Source: an uncultured Prevotella sp.
Lineage (GTDB): Bacteria; Bacteroidota; Bacteroidia; Bacteroidales; Bacteroidaceae
NCBI GenBank assembly: GCA_900314455.1
Contig: OMVI01000014.1
Location: 1 to 64,000, forward strand
Direction of reading: 5' to 3'
Length of the DNA: 64,000 nt
Positions 1 through 8,540 of the stretch are shown in pieces. Numbering within the stretch: position 1 is the stretch's first letter; each line of letters begins with the position of its first letter. Both the position numbers and the translations under genes were made by a program. Under the pieces are notes generated by a model, which saw only the letters and a program-made list of their open reading frames with translations, made no database searches and was not told where the DNA came from.

Positions 1-31
1 TGACAAGGCAGTTAGGCTTTGCTATTCCGAA
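1..31 (+). repeat. Possible edge of a fourth AT-array element (right flank only)
   Basis: The stretch GTTAGGCTTTGCTATTCC at 11-28 resembles the sequence that follows the 22-bp repeat arrays near 8.47, 23.80 and 39.60 kb, where TAAGCTTT..TATT or CAGGTTTCGCTATTCC occurs. CAAGgCA at 4-10 also resembles CAAGACA, which follows array B. If it is homologous, the array itself lies left of the window. The match is short and the array is not seen, so this is tentative. Confidence 0.35.
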
Positions 32-51
32 ATACATTAATATAATCGCAA

Positions 52-84
52 CAAGGGCTCTGTAGACGGTCTACAGAGCCCTTG
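52..84 (-). terminator. Terminator hairpin downstream of fkp
   Basis: Perfect 15-bp inverted repeat: CAAGGGCTCTGTAGA at 52-66 pairs with 70-84 around a 3-nt loop. It starts 18 bp beyond the fkp stop codon when read leftwards. The following T-tract is poor, so termination is inferred from stem strength and position. Confidence 0.7.
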
Positions 85-102
85 CTGTATTATTGTAATT
101 CG

Positions 103-2979
103 TCAACTGCGACTTACTTGCAATCCATTGGTACTCAAAGTCATATCAACGAAGCGTGCATTGGGGCGTGTCTTGTGCTCGTTAAGAATATTGACAATAC
201 GGGCGGCAGCCTGCGGGTCCTTTGCAATCATATACAGATAGCCTCCGCCACCGGCACCAGGCAGTTTATAGCCAAGGCACAAATCATCGATAAGACTCGT
301 CAAACTGCGTATCTCGTCGGGGTTCGTTCCCGAGTCGAGAAGCTGATTCTGCTTCCATGTCTTACGTACAAGAAGTCCCATACGGGCAATATCGTCCTGC
401 TGAATGGCATCATACATATCCATCGTATGTTCCTTCATCTCACCCAATAGTTGCAATTCGTCATGCTGGTTGAGGAACATCCGACGCACAATCTCAGCAA
501 GAATGGTCTTCGCAGTACGTGTTATGCCGGTGTAGAAGAGCAGATGACACTGCGCAAACTCAGGTCGTGTCCACAAGTCGGTTGGCAAATAGCGAACTAC
601 CGGAGTCTGACTGAAGCCCTTTTCTGTCTGCAACAGCTTCACGCCTTGAAGTACACCGCCAAACTGGTCTTGCCATCCGCCACCCGTGGTAAGCAACTGC
701 TCAAGCAGAAGAGTACGGTGGCAAACTTCCGTTTTATCCCATCCGAGATAGCAGAAGTCGTTGAGCGCACCCAGAACGGTGGCAGCAAGGATGCTGCTAG
801 TACCCAAACCGGAGCCTGCCGGGATAGCCGAGAGAGTTGTAACTTCTATTCCTGAGCCGAAGGCTTTCAACTGTTCTGCAAGCGAAGGATACTTTTCCGA
901 ACTATACTGTGGCAGGAATCCCGACAATGCAAGTGCTGCCTTAGGTATCGAGAACGGACTTCCAACATGCTTAAAATCGGCAAGTTGCTCATAAGTCGTT
1001 ATCACCTCTGAAGCGCTCAAATCTATACTGCGAAGCACAATCTCTGGTTTCTTGCACGGTTTGACATATGTCTGCAAAGGTGGTTGCCCGTTCAGCTCAA
1101 TCGCAAGATTGATAACGTTGCCGCCATCCATAAGGCATGCCGGTGGTGTATCTGTCCAACCACCTGCTATATCAATTCGGACCGGACTGCGAGCCCACAC
1201 AATCTGGTCGCTGTATACATCTGATTTCGGCTGTACTTTCAAGTCAGAAGAAGACAAAAGTCCTTCTCGGAGCAATGCAAATGCCTTGGCATCGTATTCC
1301 GAGCCTTCCTTTCCCTCAAGCCGAAGTACTTCTGAGCGAAACATAGCATCATGAATTCGCGTCATAACAGGCTCGTCGTCAGTCAATTGCTGAGGCAATG
1401 GGATATTATATTCAGCAAACTCCCGTGCCGCATTGTCTAAGTCGACCTGATAGAAAACGCTGTGGCTGTGGTTCTCGGCGAGCTGTTTCCAATCCTCGTT
1501 CCGAAACTCACGGCGTTGCTCAACAAGACGTCTGAGATTTGCCTTGGCGCTTATCTCATCAGCACTCAACTTCGTTGCATATTTCCAAATCTGCTCTCCT
1601 TCCGTCAAGCCAGGCTCATTAAGCATCCAGCGCAACACTATTTCCATGTCGCCGAGATTACCAACAACGGGGAAGATGCGTGCACTTTGCAAGTCAGCCT
1701 TGCCTTCTATCGCTTGTAAATCGACATGACGCTCATCAGCCCAAAGCGTGAACGACTGACCGATGAACTCTGTTGCATCATCGTCTATAGCACCTCGGAA
1801 CTTATCATTGTAACCATACGGACGCACAGCCCATTTGCTTTCACCTATCGGAACAATATCAATGCACTGTCCGTCAGCAAGTTCCAACGTCCAATCATTC
1901 TGCGGAACTCCCGTGATAATATTATTTCGGGTATATTGCCACTTCACGCCAACGAACGTATTCTCAATCCAAAGATTTGAATTCTCTGCCGTTGGCTTCC
2001 TCTTTACTATCGAATTCTGAATAAAAATCGAGGGCTGCGGCTTAAGTGAATGGTGCATTATAAGTCGCTGGTCGTTAACAAGATTCTGAATGGCACACAT
2101 CGACGAGATTATCTCATGCGACGTTCCGAAGTGATAGAATTCTCCACCAGGTAAAGGCAGGATGGCCACTTTCAAGTCGTTGACAGCTTCGTCGTGGGTT
2201 GTAGGATTTGTTCCAAGAGCACAACCGAACTCACCATACATATCATAGTCAGTCAACTCACCATCGCTGCCAATGCTGTGCTCCATCAAAACCTTAATAG
2301 CCTTGTCGGAGAAGAGCCATATTCCTATATCCGTCAAGTAGAAATGACTGCGGCGAAGCTCACCGAGTGTCTCCACAGCCGGCTTTTGCAGCATACACAT
2401 AAGTTGCGAAGGCTTCTGCTGTTCCGACACAAACACACCGTGGTCTTTCGCTATCTCCGGTCCGAGCCACAATCCGTAGCAGACGACATCGGCATCAGGA
2501 ATGGGCTGCAAGGGCTGCGTTGCGCGTATGTAGACATCTCCGCTAACAATCATTGTTCGCAAACCTGATGGTGCCAGGTTCATAATCTTCTCGTACAATG
2601 GCACTTGCAGCGACAGCAGATTCTGTGAAAGGCGCTGTCCCCTACTCCATCTGAAGACAGGAATAGGCGTCAGTATCTTTCCTGATGGGGCGTATGCCGG
2701 AATTCGGCGGCTTTGTCCTCCGGCATGAACGATGATGCGCTTTTCTCTTGAAAGCCATGCGTTAAAATCCTGACTCTCAACAATCTCGCCGGCGTTATCA
2801 CCCGCTTCCTTGCCTACGGCTGCCTTGAAGGCATTTATAAGAAGGTTTGCCGTGCCGCCACCAGAGCCGAGTTTGCGGTCGACAGGGTCATTGGAGCAGT
2901 ACCATTCTTCTTCAGAAAGACCTGTAATATCATGAAAACAGCCCACCAAATTTGGCGGAAGCGAAAGTAGTTTCTTCAT
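103..2979 (-). CDS. fkp: Bifunctional fucokinase / fucose-1-phosphate guanylyltransferase
   Basis: Cytoplasmic salvage enzyme that phosphorylates L-fucose and then makes GDP-L-fucose for fucosylated surface glycans. The frame encodes 958 aa, the usual size for Fkp. The N-terminal half looks like the guanylyltransferase, with a glycine-rich LGSGGGTANLL near residue 45 and HAGGQSRRIP near 85. The C-terminal third is a GHMP kinase, with PVRIDIAGGWTDTPP, the ATP loop IPAGSGLGTSSI and a late GAGGGGYLY motif. I placed the start at MKKLLSLPPN (2979). An upstream in-frame start at 3003 would sit inside the predicted promoter element (3001-3008). It is divergent from the fucose permease gene, which fits an import-plus-activation pair. 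The family assignment is strong; in-cell use of the GDP-fucose is inferred. Confidence 0.95.
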   Translation of the reverse strand: MKKLLSLPPNLVGCFHDITGLSEEEWYCSNDPVDRKLGSGGGTANLLINAFKAAVGKEAGDNAGEIVESQDFNAWLSREKRIIVHAGGQSRRIPAYAPSGKILTPIPVFRWSRGQRLSQNLLSLQVPLYEKIMNLAPSGLRTMIVSGDVYIRATQPLQPIPDADVVCYGLWLGPEIAKDHGVFVSEQQKPSQLMCMLQKPAVETLGELRRSHFYLTDIGIWLFSDKAIKVLMEHSIGSDGELTDYDMYGEFGCALGTNPTTHDEAVNDLKVAILPLPGGEFYHFGTSHEIISSMCAIQNLVNDQRLIMHHSLKPQPSIFIQNSIVKRKPTAENSNLWIENTFVGVKWQYTRNNIITGVPQNDWTLELADGQCIDIVPIGESKWAVRPYGYNDKFRGAIDDDATEFIGQSFTLWADERHVDLQAIEGKADLQSARIFPVVGNLGDMEIVLRWMLNEPGLTEGEQIWKYATKLSADEISAKANLRRLVEQRREFRNEDWKQLAENHSHSVFYQVDLDNAAREFAEYNIPLPQQLTDDEPVMTRIHDAMFRSEVLRLEGKEGSEYDAKAFALLREGLLSSSDLKVQPKSDVYSDQIVWARSPVRIDIAGGWTDTPPACLMDGGNVINLAIELNGQPPLQTYVKPCKKPEIVLRSIDLSASEVITTYEQLADFKHVGSPFSIPKAALALSGFLPQYSSEKYPSLAEQLKAFGSGIEVTTLSAIPAGSGLGTSSILAATVLGALNDFCYLGWDKTEVCHRTLLLEQLLTTGGGWQDQFGGVLQGVKLLQTEKGFSQTPVVRYLPTDLWTRPEFAQCHLLFYTGITRTAKTILAEIVRRMFLNQHDELQLLGEMKEHTMDMYDAIQQDDIARMGLLVRKTWKQNQLLDSGTNPDEIRSLTSLIDDLCLGYKLPGAGGGGYLYMIAKDPQAAARIVNILNEHKTRPNARFVDMTLSTNGLQVSRS

Positions 2980-3000
2980 AACTGAGTTGCTTTTATGGCA

Positions 3001-3008
3001 CAAAAGTA
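3001..3008 (-). promoter_or_regulatory. Predicted -7 element for fkp (TACTTTTG)
   Basis: On the minus strand this reads TACTTTTG, matching the Bacteroidota TAnnTTTG -7 element. It lies 21 bp upstream of the chosen fkp ATG. No clear TTTG -33 box is seen at the usual spacing. It is only 22 bp from the oppositely directed fucP element, so the two promoters must share or compete for the same DNA. Confidence 0.6.
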
Positions 3009-3030
3009 CTAAAAATCAGAGAGATTTTAT

Positions 3031-3038
3031 TAATTTTG
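3031..3038 (+). promoter_or_regulatory. Predicted -7 element for fucP (TAATTTTG)
   Basis: TAATTTTG followed by C fits the -7 consensus and sits 23 bp before the fucP ATG at 3062. A -33 TTTG is not evident, so an activator could be needed. That would suit fucose induction but is inference. Confidence 0.6.
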
Positions 3039-3061
3039 CGCCAAATATTAGAAATCGATAC

Positions 3062-4393
3062 ATGAATACGAATACTAAGAAGGACGGACTTTTCCGTAAG
3101 AACGGCGTCAGTTATCTGCTCTCGTTCATCATGATTACAATATGTTTCGTTATGTGGGGTTTTGCCAACGATGTAACAAACCCGATGGTGAAGAACTTCG
3201 GAACGATATTCCAGATAACCAAATTCCAAAGCAGTTTCGTACAGGTAGCCTTCTACCTCGGCTACTTCGTCATGGCGTTTCCTGCAGCAATGTTCATCCA
3301 GCGCTACTCGTTCAAGGCAGGAGTGCTGACCGGACTGACACTGTATGCTATTGGAGCGCTCGCCTTTATACCTGCTAAGTCAACGGGAACGTTCTTCGCC
3401 TTCCTCCCTGCTTACTTCGTTATGACTTGCGGACTGTCGTTTCTGGAGACAAGCTGCAACCCGTATGTCTATTGCATGGGGTCCGACGAGACTGCCACTT
3501 TGCGACTGAACCTGGCCCAGGCGTTCAATCCTGTGGGTGCCATAAGCGGTGCTTTCATCGCCCTGACCTATGTAACGGCAAACCTCGACCCTACTCCATC
3601 GGATGTCCGCGCCACGCTTGTGACTTCTGACCCGGCACGCTTTGAGGCTATAAAGGCTCACGACCTCGACGTCCTCGTGCAGCCATATCTATATATAGGT
3701 ATTGTAATCATTATTCTTCTCCTTGCCATCCGACTTACAAAAATGCCTATGGCAAGCGATGAGGGCAGCAAGAAGAAGAACCTATGGACTGCCATCAAGC
3801 AGCTTGCTCATGTCAAGAACTACCGCGAAGGCGTAATTGCGCAGTTCTTCTATGTAGGCGCACAGACCGTCTGCTGGGCTTACATCGTTTATTACGGACA
3901 CCATGTTTTCCACGATTTGGGCGGCATGGCGGAGCAGGCTTCCGACCAATTGACAACCAAATTCTACCTCGGTGCACTGGCATTGTTTGCCATCGGACGC
4001 TTCGTTTGCACCGGATTCATGAAGTATGTACGACCTGGACGCCTCCTGTCGATACTCGCCATAGCTGCAATGGCACTGCTTTGCGGTGTCATTTTTGCCG
4101 ATGGCATAGCCGGTCTGTCGTGTCTCGTAGCTGTCAGCGGCTGCATGAGCCTCATGTTCCCAACCATTTACGGTATCGCCCTTAAGGGATTGAAGGAGAA
4201 TGTGAAGTTTGGCGGCGCCGGACTGATAATGAGTATCCTCGGCGGAAGCGTAGTTCCACCTATCCAGGCAGCTATCATGGACGTAAAAGGAGACATTCTG
4301 GGACTTTCATCCCTGAACATCTCCTTCTTTATTCCGTTTATTTGCTTTATCGTTATCGCAGTGTACGGCTACCGTACACTGGCTCGTAGCTAA
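3062..4393 (+). CDS. fucP: L-fucose:H+ symporter, MFS family
   Basis: Inner-membrane sugar permease of 443 aa, of FucP length, with about 12 hydrophobic segments. Recognisable family stretches are the N-terminal SYLLSFIMITICFVMWGFAN with its embedded Asn, the FLETSCNPY segment in TM5 and LNLAQAFNPVGA just after it. I chose the ATG at 3062 because it follows the -7 element at 3031. The longer frame from 2987 would begin upstream of transcription. Its partner is divergent fkp, so imported fucose could go directly to GDP-fucose; no fucose isomerase or aldolase genes are nearby. The last two bases of the stop codon overlap the stop codon of the convergent yfhO-type gene. Confidence 0.93.
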   Translation: MNTNTKKDGLFRKNGVSYLLSFIMITICFVMWGFANDVTNPMVKNFGTIFQITKFQSSFVQVAFYLGYFVMAFPAAMFIQRYSFKAGVLTGLTLYAIGALAFIPAKSTGTFFAFLPAYFVMTCGLSFLETSCNPYVYCMGSDETATLRLNLAQAFNPVGAISGAFIALTYVTANLDPTPSDVRATLVTSDPARFEAIKAHDLDVLVQPYLYIGIVIIILLLAIRLTKMPMASDEGSKKKNLWTAIKQLAHVKNYREGVIAQFFYVGAQTVCWAYIVYYGHHVFHDLGGMAEQASDQLTTKFYLGALALFAIGRFVCTGFMKYVRPGRLLSILAIAAMALLCGVIFADGIAGLSCLVAVSGCMSLMFPTIYGIALKGLKENVKFGGAGLIMSILGGSVVPPIQAAIMDVKGDILGLSSLNISFFIPFICFIVIAVYGYRTLARS

Positions 4394-6942
4394 GCAACAG
4401 CAACTTCTTTCTTACGGTTCTTCCACTCGATGAAGACAATCGCGATTATTATCAGCAACAGAATAGCTGATGCGATGTAGGATATAGTCTCTGTCTTTGA
4501 AACTGACTTAGGGTGGAAATCAAGTACAACCTTGTGTGAGCCCGGTTCTACTTTGAGAGCGCGGAGCACATAGTTGACGCGTCCCAGGTCGGCAGGCTTT
4601 CCGTCGACGGTTGCCGTCCATTCAGGATAGTAGACCTCAGAGAAGACAACCACGCCACCATTCTTCGATGTCACGTCATACTTGAGGTTGTTAGGCGCGA
4701 AGGCTGTCATCGTCACCTTAGCCGTCGAGTCGTTCTCCTTACTCTGTCCGAGAGCAACCTCGAACTTCTTGTCGGCAACCGCCTCGTGGTGCAAATCAAT
4801 CTTTCCGACACCGTCGATTTCCTCATTCGCATTGTCAACATAGTTGACCTTGTTGACAAACCATCCACAACCCATATTGCTATTGTTGCGTAATGCCTGC
4901 GGCTGACCGCCCTGTGCAGGGATAATCAGGTACTTCATGTTCAGCATATCGAGCACCGGCAGAACGCCAGCCTTGTCGGTAATCTGTATCATACCGTCCG
5001 AACCCTGACTCAAGTTCTCAGGAGCGAGAGCCTTGTTCATGTTCTGCATCTCCGGCATAATATACGCATCGACGAGTTCCTGATAACGACGCAGCTTTGC
5101 AGGATGGTAACCGCCAATGCTATGGTGGAAGTATGAAGTAGTATTATCATTGAACGTGCTAACCGTCATGTTCAGAACACGGTAGTCAGGAGCCTTGTCC
5201 TTCATTATCAACTCATCTGCTGCTGACGGCTGAAGAGTCTGCTGAGCCTCATCCTTTGGCGAGAACATTCCGTCGTTAAGGTAGCGCTTGTCGACTGCCC
5301 ACATATCAATGAGACACAGGGCGAGCACGCAGCCAACCATGTAAGACGCCTTAAGCTTCTTAGCCTTATAGAGAAGCAACAGTACCATACCAATAAGAAT
5401 GACGACAATGCTACGCAGACAGTCGGCGCGGAACACAGCCTCACGCATCGGAACAAGTGTTGTCTTTACCTGGGAGATAACTGCTGCGAGTTGTTCGGCA
5501 GGCAGTGACGCACCGCCAAGCATCATCTTGAGAGTATCATCATCGTTGACAGAACTGAAATCGAAGAAAACTCCCGGCATCAACCAGAACAGGAAGGCTA
5601 TGCCAGCTGTGCAGCCGAGACTTATCCATACAAATTTCATCTTCTTGCGGAGAATATCCGGGTCGTCAACGACTTTCTTCAAAGCCATGATAGCAAGCAA
5701 AGGTATCGTGAACTCTGCAATAACGAGGATGCTGGCAACGGTACGGAACTTAGCGTACATTGGTATATAGTCGATGAAGAAGTCGGTGAAGCCCATGAAG
5801 TTCTTACCCCATGACAGCAGGATGGAGAGCACCGTGGCTGCCAGGAGTGCCCATTTCACAGGTCCTTTGACAATAAACAGACCCAAGATGAACAGGAACA
5901 GCACGAAGGCACCGACATATACCGGTCCGCTTGTACCAGGCTGGTCGCCCCAATACTGAGGCATATAGCTGCAAATCTGCGCCATCTGCGAGTCGCCGGT
6001 ATTTTTTTCGACGATGTCCTCATCGAAATGCTCCTGCGAGGAGCCACCCTTCACGTTAGGAATGAGCAGCGTCCATGTCTCACCGATACCATAACTCCAC
6101 TGCGTTATATAGTCGCGGTCAAGACCTGAACTGGTCTGGTTCTGCGGATTTTCCTTCTTCACGAGCTCGCTCTTGCCACGCATCGACTCCTTCTGGTACT
6201 CCCAAGTGTGGTAAAGGTTGGAGGCATTGATGGCAATACCAATGGCTGCGGCAACGATACATACCACGCTGGCCTTGACAAACTGCGGAAGCTTCTTCTC
6301 CTTGATAGCCATCACGAGATAAGCGATGACAAGGAAGAGGATGATAAACAAATAATAATATGTCATCTGGGCGTGGTTGGCATTGACCTCGAACGCCGAG
6401 AAGATAGCAGTAACAAGCAATCCCCACAGGTATTTTCCCCTATAGGCAAGCACAATACCGGCAATCAGAGGCGGCAAGTATGCCAGTGCCATCACCTTCC
6501 ATAAGTGTCCGGCTCCTATAATAATAAGGAAATAGGACGAGAACGTCCATGTCACCGCACCCACAGCTGACAGCAAAGGCTTGAACTTCATAACACGGAG
6601 AAGTATGTAGAAGCCTATGAGGTAAACGAAGATGAACCATACGTAGTTAGGAAGCCACAGATGGTAGGCCTCAACAACCTTGGTCAAAACCGAGGTACTC
6701 TTGTATGACGGCGAAATCTGGTATGTCGGCATACCGCTGAAAGCCGATTCAAGCCAGAACGACTGCTCGCCAGTCTTCTCCTGATAAAGCGAATTCTCAC
6801 GGCCAAGACCTATTCCGGCGGTATTATCGCCCCCGCCAATCACCATTCCGCGCGTCGTTGGCACGAAAAAATAAGCAAGGGAGATTAAAACGAAAAACAG
6901 TATTGCCAGCAAATCGGGCAAACATTTCTTAAGAGTTTTCAT
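4390..6942 (-). CDS. YfhO-family multi-spanning membrane protein
   Basis: Large integral membrane protein of 850 aa. An N-terminal anchor (MKTLKKCLPDLLAILFF) is followed by a loop with GMVIGGGDN and SFWLESAFSGMPTYQ, then about ten hydrophobic helices. A C-terminal soluble part (PEWTATVDGKPADLGRVNY) precedes one last TM helix and a basic tail. This layout is that of the YfhO family (PF09586), predicted to be GT-C-like glycosyltransferases, some acting in lipoteichoic-acid or glycan decoration. The substrate in Bacteroidota is not known to me. Transcribed alone from the TACCTTTG element at 6979. It converges on fucP with a 4-bp overlap and no space for a terminator between the genes. Confidence 0.82.
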   Translation of the reverse strand: MKTLKKCLPDLLAILFFVLISLAYFFVPTTRGMVIGGGDNTAGIGLGRENSLYQEKTGEQSFWLESAFSGMPTYQISPSYKSTSVLTKVVEAYHLWLPNYVWFIFVYLIGFYILLRVMKFKPLLSAVGAVTWTFSSYFLIIIGAGHLWKVMALAYLPPLIAGIVLAYRGKYLWGLLVTAIFSAFEVNANHAQMTYYYLFIILFLVIAYLVMAIKEKKLPQFVKASVVCIVAAAIGIAINASNLYHTWEYQKESMRGKSELVKKENPQNQTSSGLDRDYITQWSYGIGETWTLLIPNVKGGSSQEHFDEDIVEKNTGDSQMAQICSYMPQYWGDQPGTSGPVYVGAFVLFLFILGLFIVKGPVKWALLAATVLSILLSWGKNFMGFTDFFIDYIPMYAKFRTVASILVIAEFTIPLLAIMALKKVVDDPDILRKKMKFVWISLGCTAGIAFLFWLMPGVFFDFSSVNDDDTLKMMLGGASLPAEQLAAVISQVKTTLVPMREAVFRADCLRSIVVILIGMVLLLLYKAKKLKASYMVGCVLALCLIDMWAVDKRYLNDGMFSPKDEAQQTLQPSAADELIMKDKAPDYRVLNMTVSTFNDNTTSYFHHSIGGYHPAKLRRYQELVDAYIMPEMQNMNKALAPENLSQGSDGMIQITDKAGVLPVLDMLNMKYLIIPAQGGQPQALRNNSNMGCGWFVNKVNYVDNANEEIDGVGKIDLHHEAVADKKFEVALGQSKENDSTAKVTMTAFAPNNLKYDVTSKNGGVVVFSEVYYPEWTATVDGKPADLGRVNYVLRALKVEPGSHKVVLDFHPKSVSKTETISYIASAILLLIIIAIVFIEWKNRKKEVAVA

Positions 6943-6978
6943 TGATTTTATGATTGCTACTTATTTCGATAATTGATG

Positions 6979-6986
6979 CAAAGGTA
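6979..6986 (-). promoter_or_regulatory. Predicted -7 element for the yfhO-like gene (TACCTTTG)
   Basis: Minus-strand TACCTTTGC lies 36 bp upstream of the ATG at 6942. The divergent mtn promoter starts 65 bp away, and the AT-rich DNA between them holds no obvious -33 box for this gene. Confidence 0.55.
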
Positions 6987-7050
6987 CAAATTAATTCATA
7001 ATTTATAATTCATAAAACATAATTAAATTCTGTTTCTGTTGATATTTTCG

Positions 7051-7058
7051 TACTTTTG
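7051..7058 (+). promoter_or_regulatory. Predicted -7 element for mtn-luxS (TACTTTTG)
   Basis: TACTTTTGCA lies 24 bp ahead of the mtn ATG at 7083. This rules out the longer reading frame beginning at 7056, which would start within the promoter element. Confidence 0.6.
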
Positions 7059-7082
7059 CATTCGCAAACAAAAAAGTATAAG

Positions 7083-7742
7083 ATGAAAATAGGAATTATC
7101 GTGGCAATGGATAAGGAATACGACCAGCTGGCAAAGGTCTTCGCCGCTCGTAAGGACATTGTCATTCAGAAGTGTGGCATAGGTAAAGTGAACTCTGCCA
7201 TAGGTACCGTTGAGATGATAAACCACCACTACCCCGACCTCATCATTTCCAGCGGATGCGCCGGAGGGGCTGACACCAGCCTCAACGTGATGGACGTTGT
7301 CGTTGCAAGCGAGTGCACGTACCACGACGCCTACTGCGGCGACGACTGCGAATACGGACAGATTATGGGTATGCCGGCACGCTATCAGGCTCCTGAGGAA
7401 TATGTCAAGAAGGCTCTGGAGCTGAACGACGAGACAGTGGAAGGGAAACATCTGCCGCACATTGTCAGCGGTCTTACCGTCTCAGGCGAATGGTTTGTCG
7501 ACTCTAAGGACAAGATGCGCTCCATACTTGAGCACTTCCCCGAGGCTAAGGCTGTTGACATGGAGAGCTGTTCCATCGCACAGACCTGCTACCGCTACGG
7601 TGTTCCATTCGTCTCCTTCCGCGTTATCAGCGATGTGCCGCTTAAGGACACGAAGGCGAGCCAGTACTTCGACTTCTGGGACAAGGTAGCGCAAGACAGT
7701 TTTGAAGTAACCAAACGATTTGTAGACAAGATTTATGAATAA
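7083..7742 (+). CDS. mtn: 5'-methylthioadenosine/S-adenosylhomocysteine nucleosidase
   Basis: Cytoplasmic nucleosidase of 219 aa that cleaves adenine from SAH (giving S-ribosylhomocysteine) and from MTA. Family marks are the N-terminal [29 protein letters not shown] around residue 60, the substrate-binding [10 protein letters not shown] near 160 and FRVISDVP near 185, whose Asp is the catalytic acid. Its last 8 bp overlap luxS, which uses its product SRH, so the two are translationally linked and form the two-step SAH detoxification/AI-2 route. Usual length and intact motifs; also called pfs. Confidence 0.95.
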   Translation: MKIGIIVAMDKEYDQLAKVFAARKDIVIQKCGIGKVNSAIGTVEMINHHYPDLIISSGCAGGADTSLNVMDVVVASECTYHDAYCGDDCEYGQIMGMPARYQAPEEYVKKALELNDETVEGKHLPHIVSGLTVSGEWFVDSKDKMRSILEHFPEAKAVDMESCSIAQTCYRYGVPFVSFRVISDVPLKDTKASQYFDFWDKVAQDSFEVTKRFVDKIYE

Positions 7743-8214
7743 GATTCCATCATTCACAATCGACCACGAGAAACTGCTTCGTGGCATTTATGTCAGCCGC
7801 AAGGACGAGGTCGGCGGCGAAGTTATAACGACGTTCGACATTCGTATGAAAGAGCCGAACCGCGAGCCTGTGGTGCATCCGGGTGCCCTCCACACCATCG
7901 AACATCTAGCTGCGACTTACCTCCGCAATGATGCCGAGTGGAAAGACCGCATCATCTATTGGGGCCCAATGGGTTGTCTGACGGGCAACTACCTGCTTCT
8001 CCGCGGCGACTACGAGTCGAAGGACATCGTGGAATTAATGCAGAAGACTTTCAAGTTCATAGCTGACTTCGAGGGTGAGATACCCGGTGCGGCTCCACGC
8101 GACTGCGGAAACTATCTCCTTCACGACCTTCCAATGGCTAAATGGGAGGCAAAGAAGTTCCTCACCGAGGTTCTTGAGAACATCAAACCGGAAAATCTTA
8201 CTTATCCACAATAA
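7735..8214 (+). CDS. luxS: S-ribosylhomocysteine lyase (AI-2 synthesis)
   Basis: Converts S-ribosylhomocysteine to homocysteine and DPD, the precursor of autoinducer-2, in the cytoplasm. The 159-aa protein has the metal ligands of the HTIEH motif (H53, H57, with E56), the active-site Cys81 in GPMGCLTG and the third metal ligand Cys124 in PRDCGNY. The ATG overlaps the end of mtn by 8 bp, giving translational coupling. A strong hairpin terminator starts 29 bp after the stop. All catalytic residues are present. AI-2 signalling itself would need a receptor or uptake system, none of which is in the window. Confidence 0.96.
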   Translation: MNKIPSFTIDHEKLLRGIYVSRKDEVGGEVITTFDIRMKEPNREPVVHPGALHTIEHLAATYLRNDAEWKDRIIYWGPMGCLTGNYLLLRGDYESKDIVELMQKTFKFIADFEGEIPGAAPRDCGNYLLHDLPMAKWEAKKFLTEVLENIKPENLTYPQ

Positions 8215-8242
8215 GGCTCCGGTTTCTGCATAAGTGCAAAAC

Positions 8243-8300
8243 AAAACGGCATCCTGACATGTATCCGAGTTTTATCGGTGACATATCAGGATGCCGTTTT
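8243..8300 (+). terminator. Terminator of mtn-luxS
   Basis: Perfect 15-bp arms, AAAACGGCATCCTGA at 8243-8257 and its complement at 8286-8300. A smaller CCGA/TCGG stem lies inside the loop, and TTTTTA completes the 3' side. A-tract before and T-tract after make it usable in both directions. Confidence 0.85.
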
Positions 8301-8374
8301 TATGTATCAAAATACCGTAGAAGACCTTCTGCAATGTGAGAGATTATGCATCGTGTTGCGAAAGGTGAGGTTCG

Positions 8375-8469
8375 AGAATGAAAAATAAATTATTTTTGGT
8401 TGATTTTTAATTTATTTTTCTTCCATTTTTAATTTATTTTTCAACCAAAAATAATTTATTTTTCATTCT
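8375..8469. repeat. AT-rich 22-bp-unit array, copy A (perfect 29-bp inverted repeat)
   Basis: Read on the minus strand, four consecutive 22-bp units share a 17-bp core (AAAAATAAATTAAAAAT in the two inner units, and a half-inverted palindromic form in the outer two) separated by 5-bp variable spacers. The array is also a perfect inverted repeat: 8375-8403 pairs with 8441-8469 (29 bp) around a 37-nt loop that contains the two inner units. Its left neighbour TTCGAG and right neighbour TTAAGCTTTCATATT match those of copy B in orientation. It lies between convergent luxS and the OPT transporter gene, beyond the luxS terminator. With the luxS terminator it accounts for most of the 326-bp gap. Confidence 0.85.
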
Positions 8470-8540
8470 AAAAGTTAAGCTTTCATATTCAGATATTTAC
8501 CCGATGGCATTCTCAAAGAAAACCATTGGGATTCTGAATC

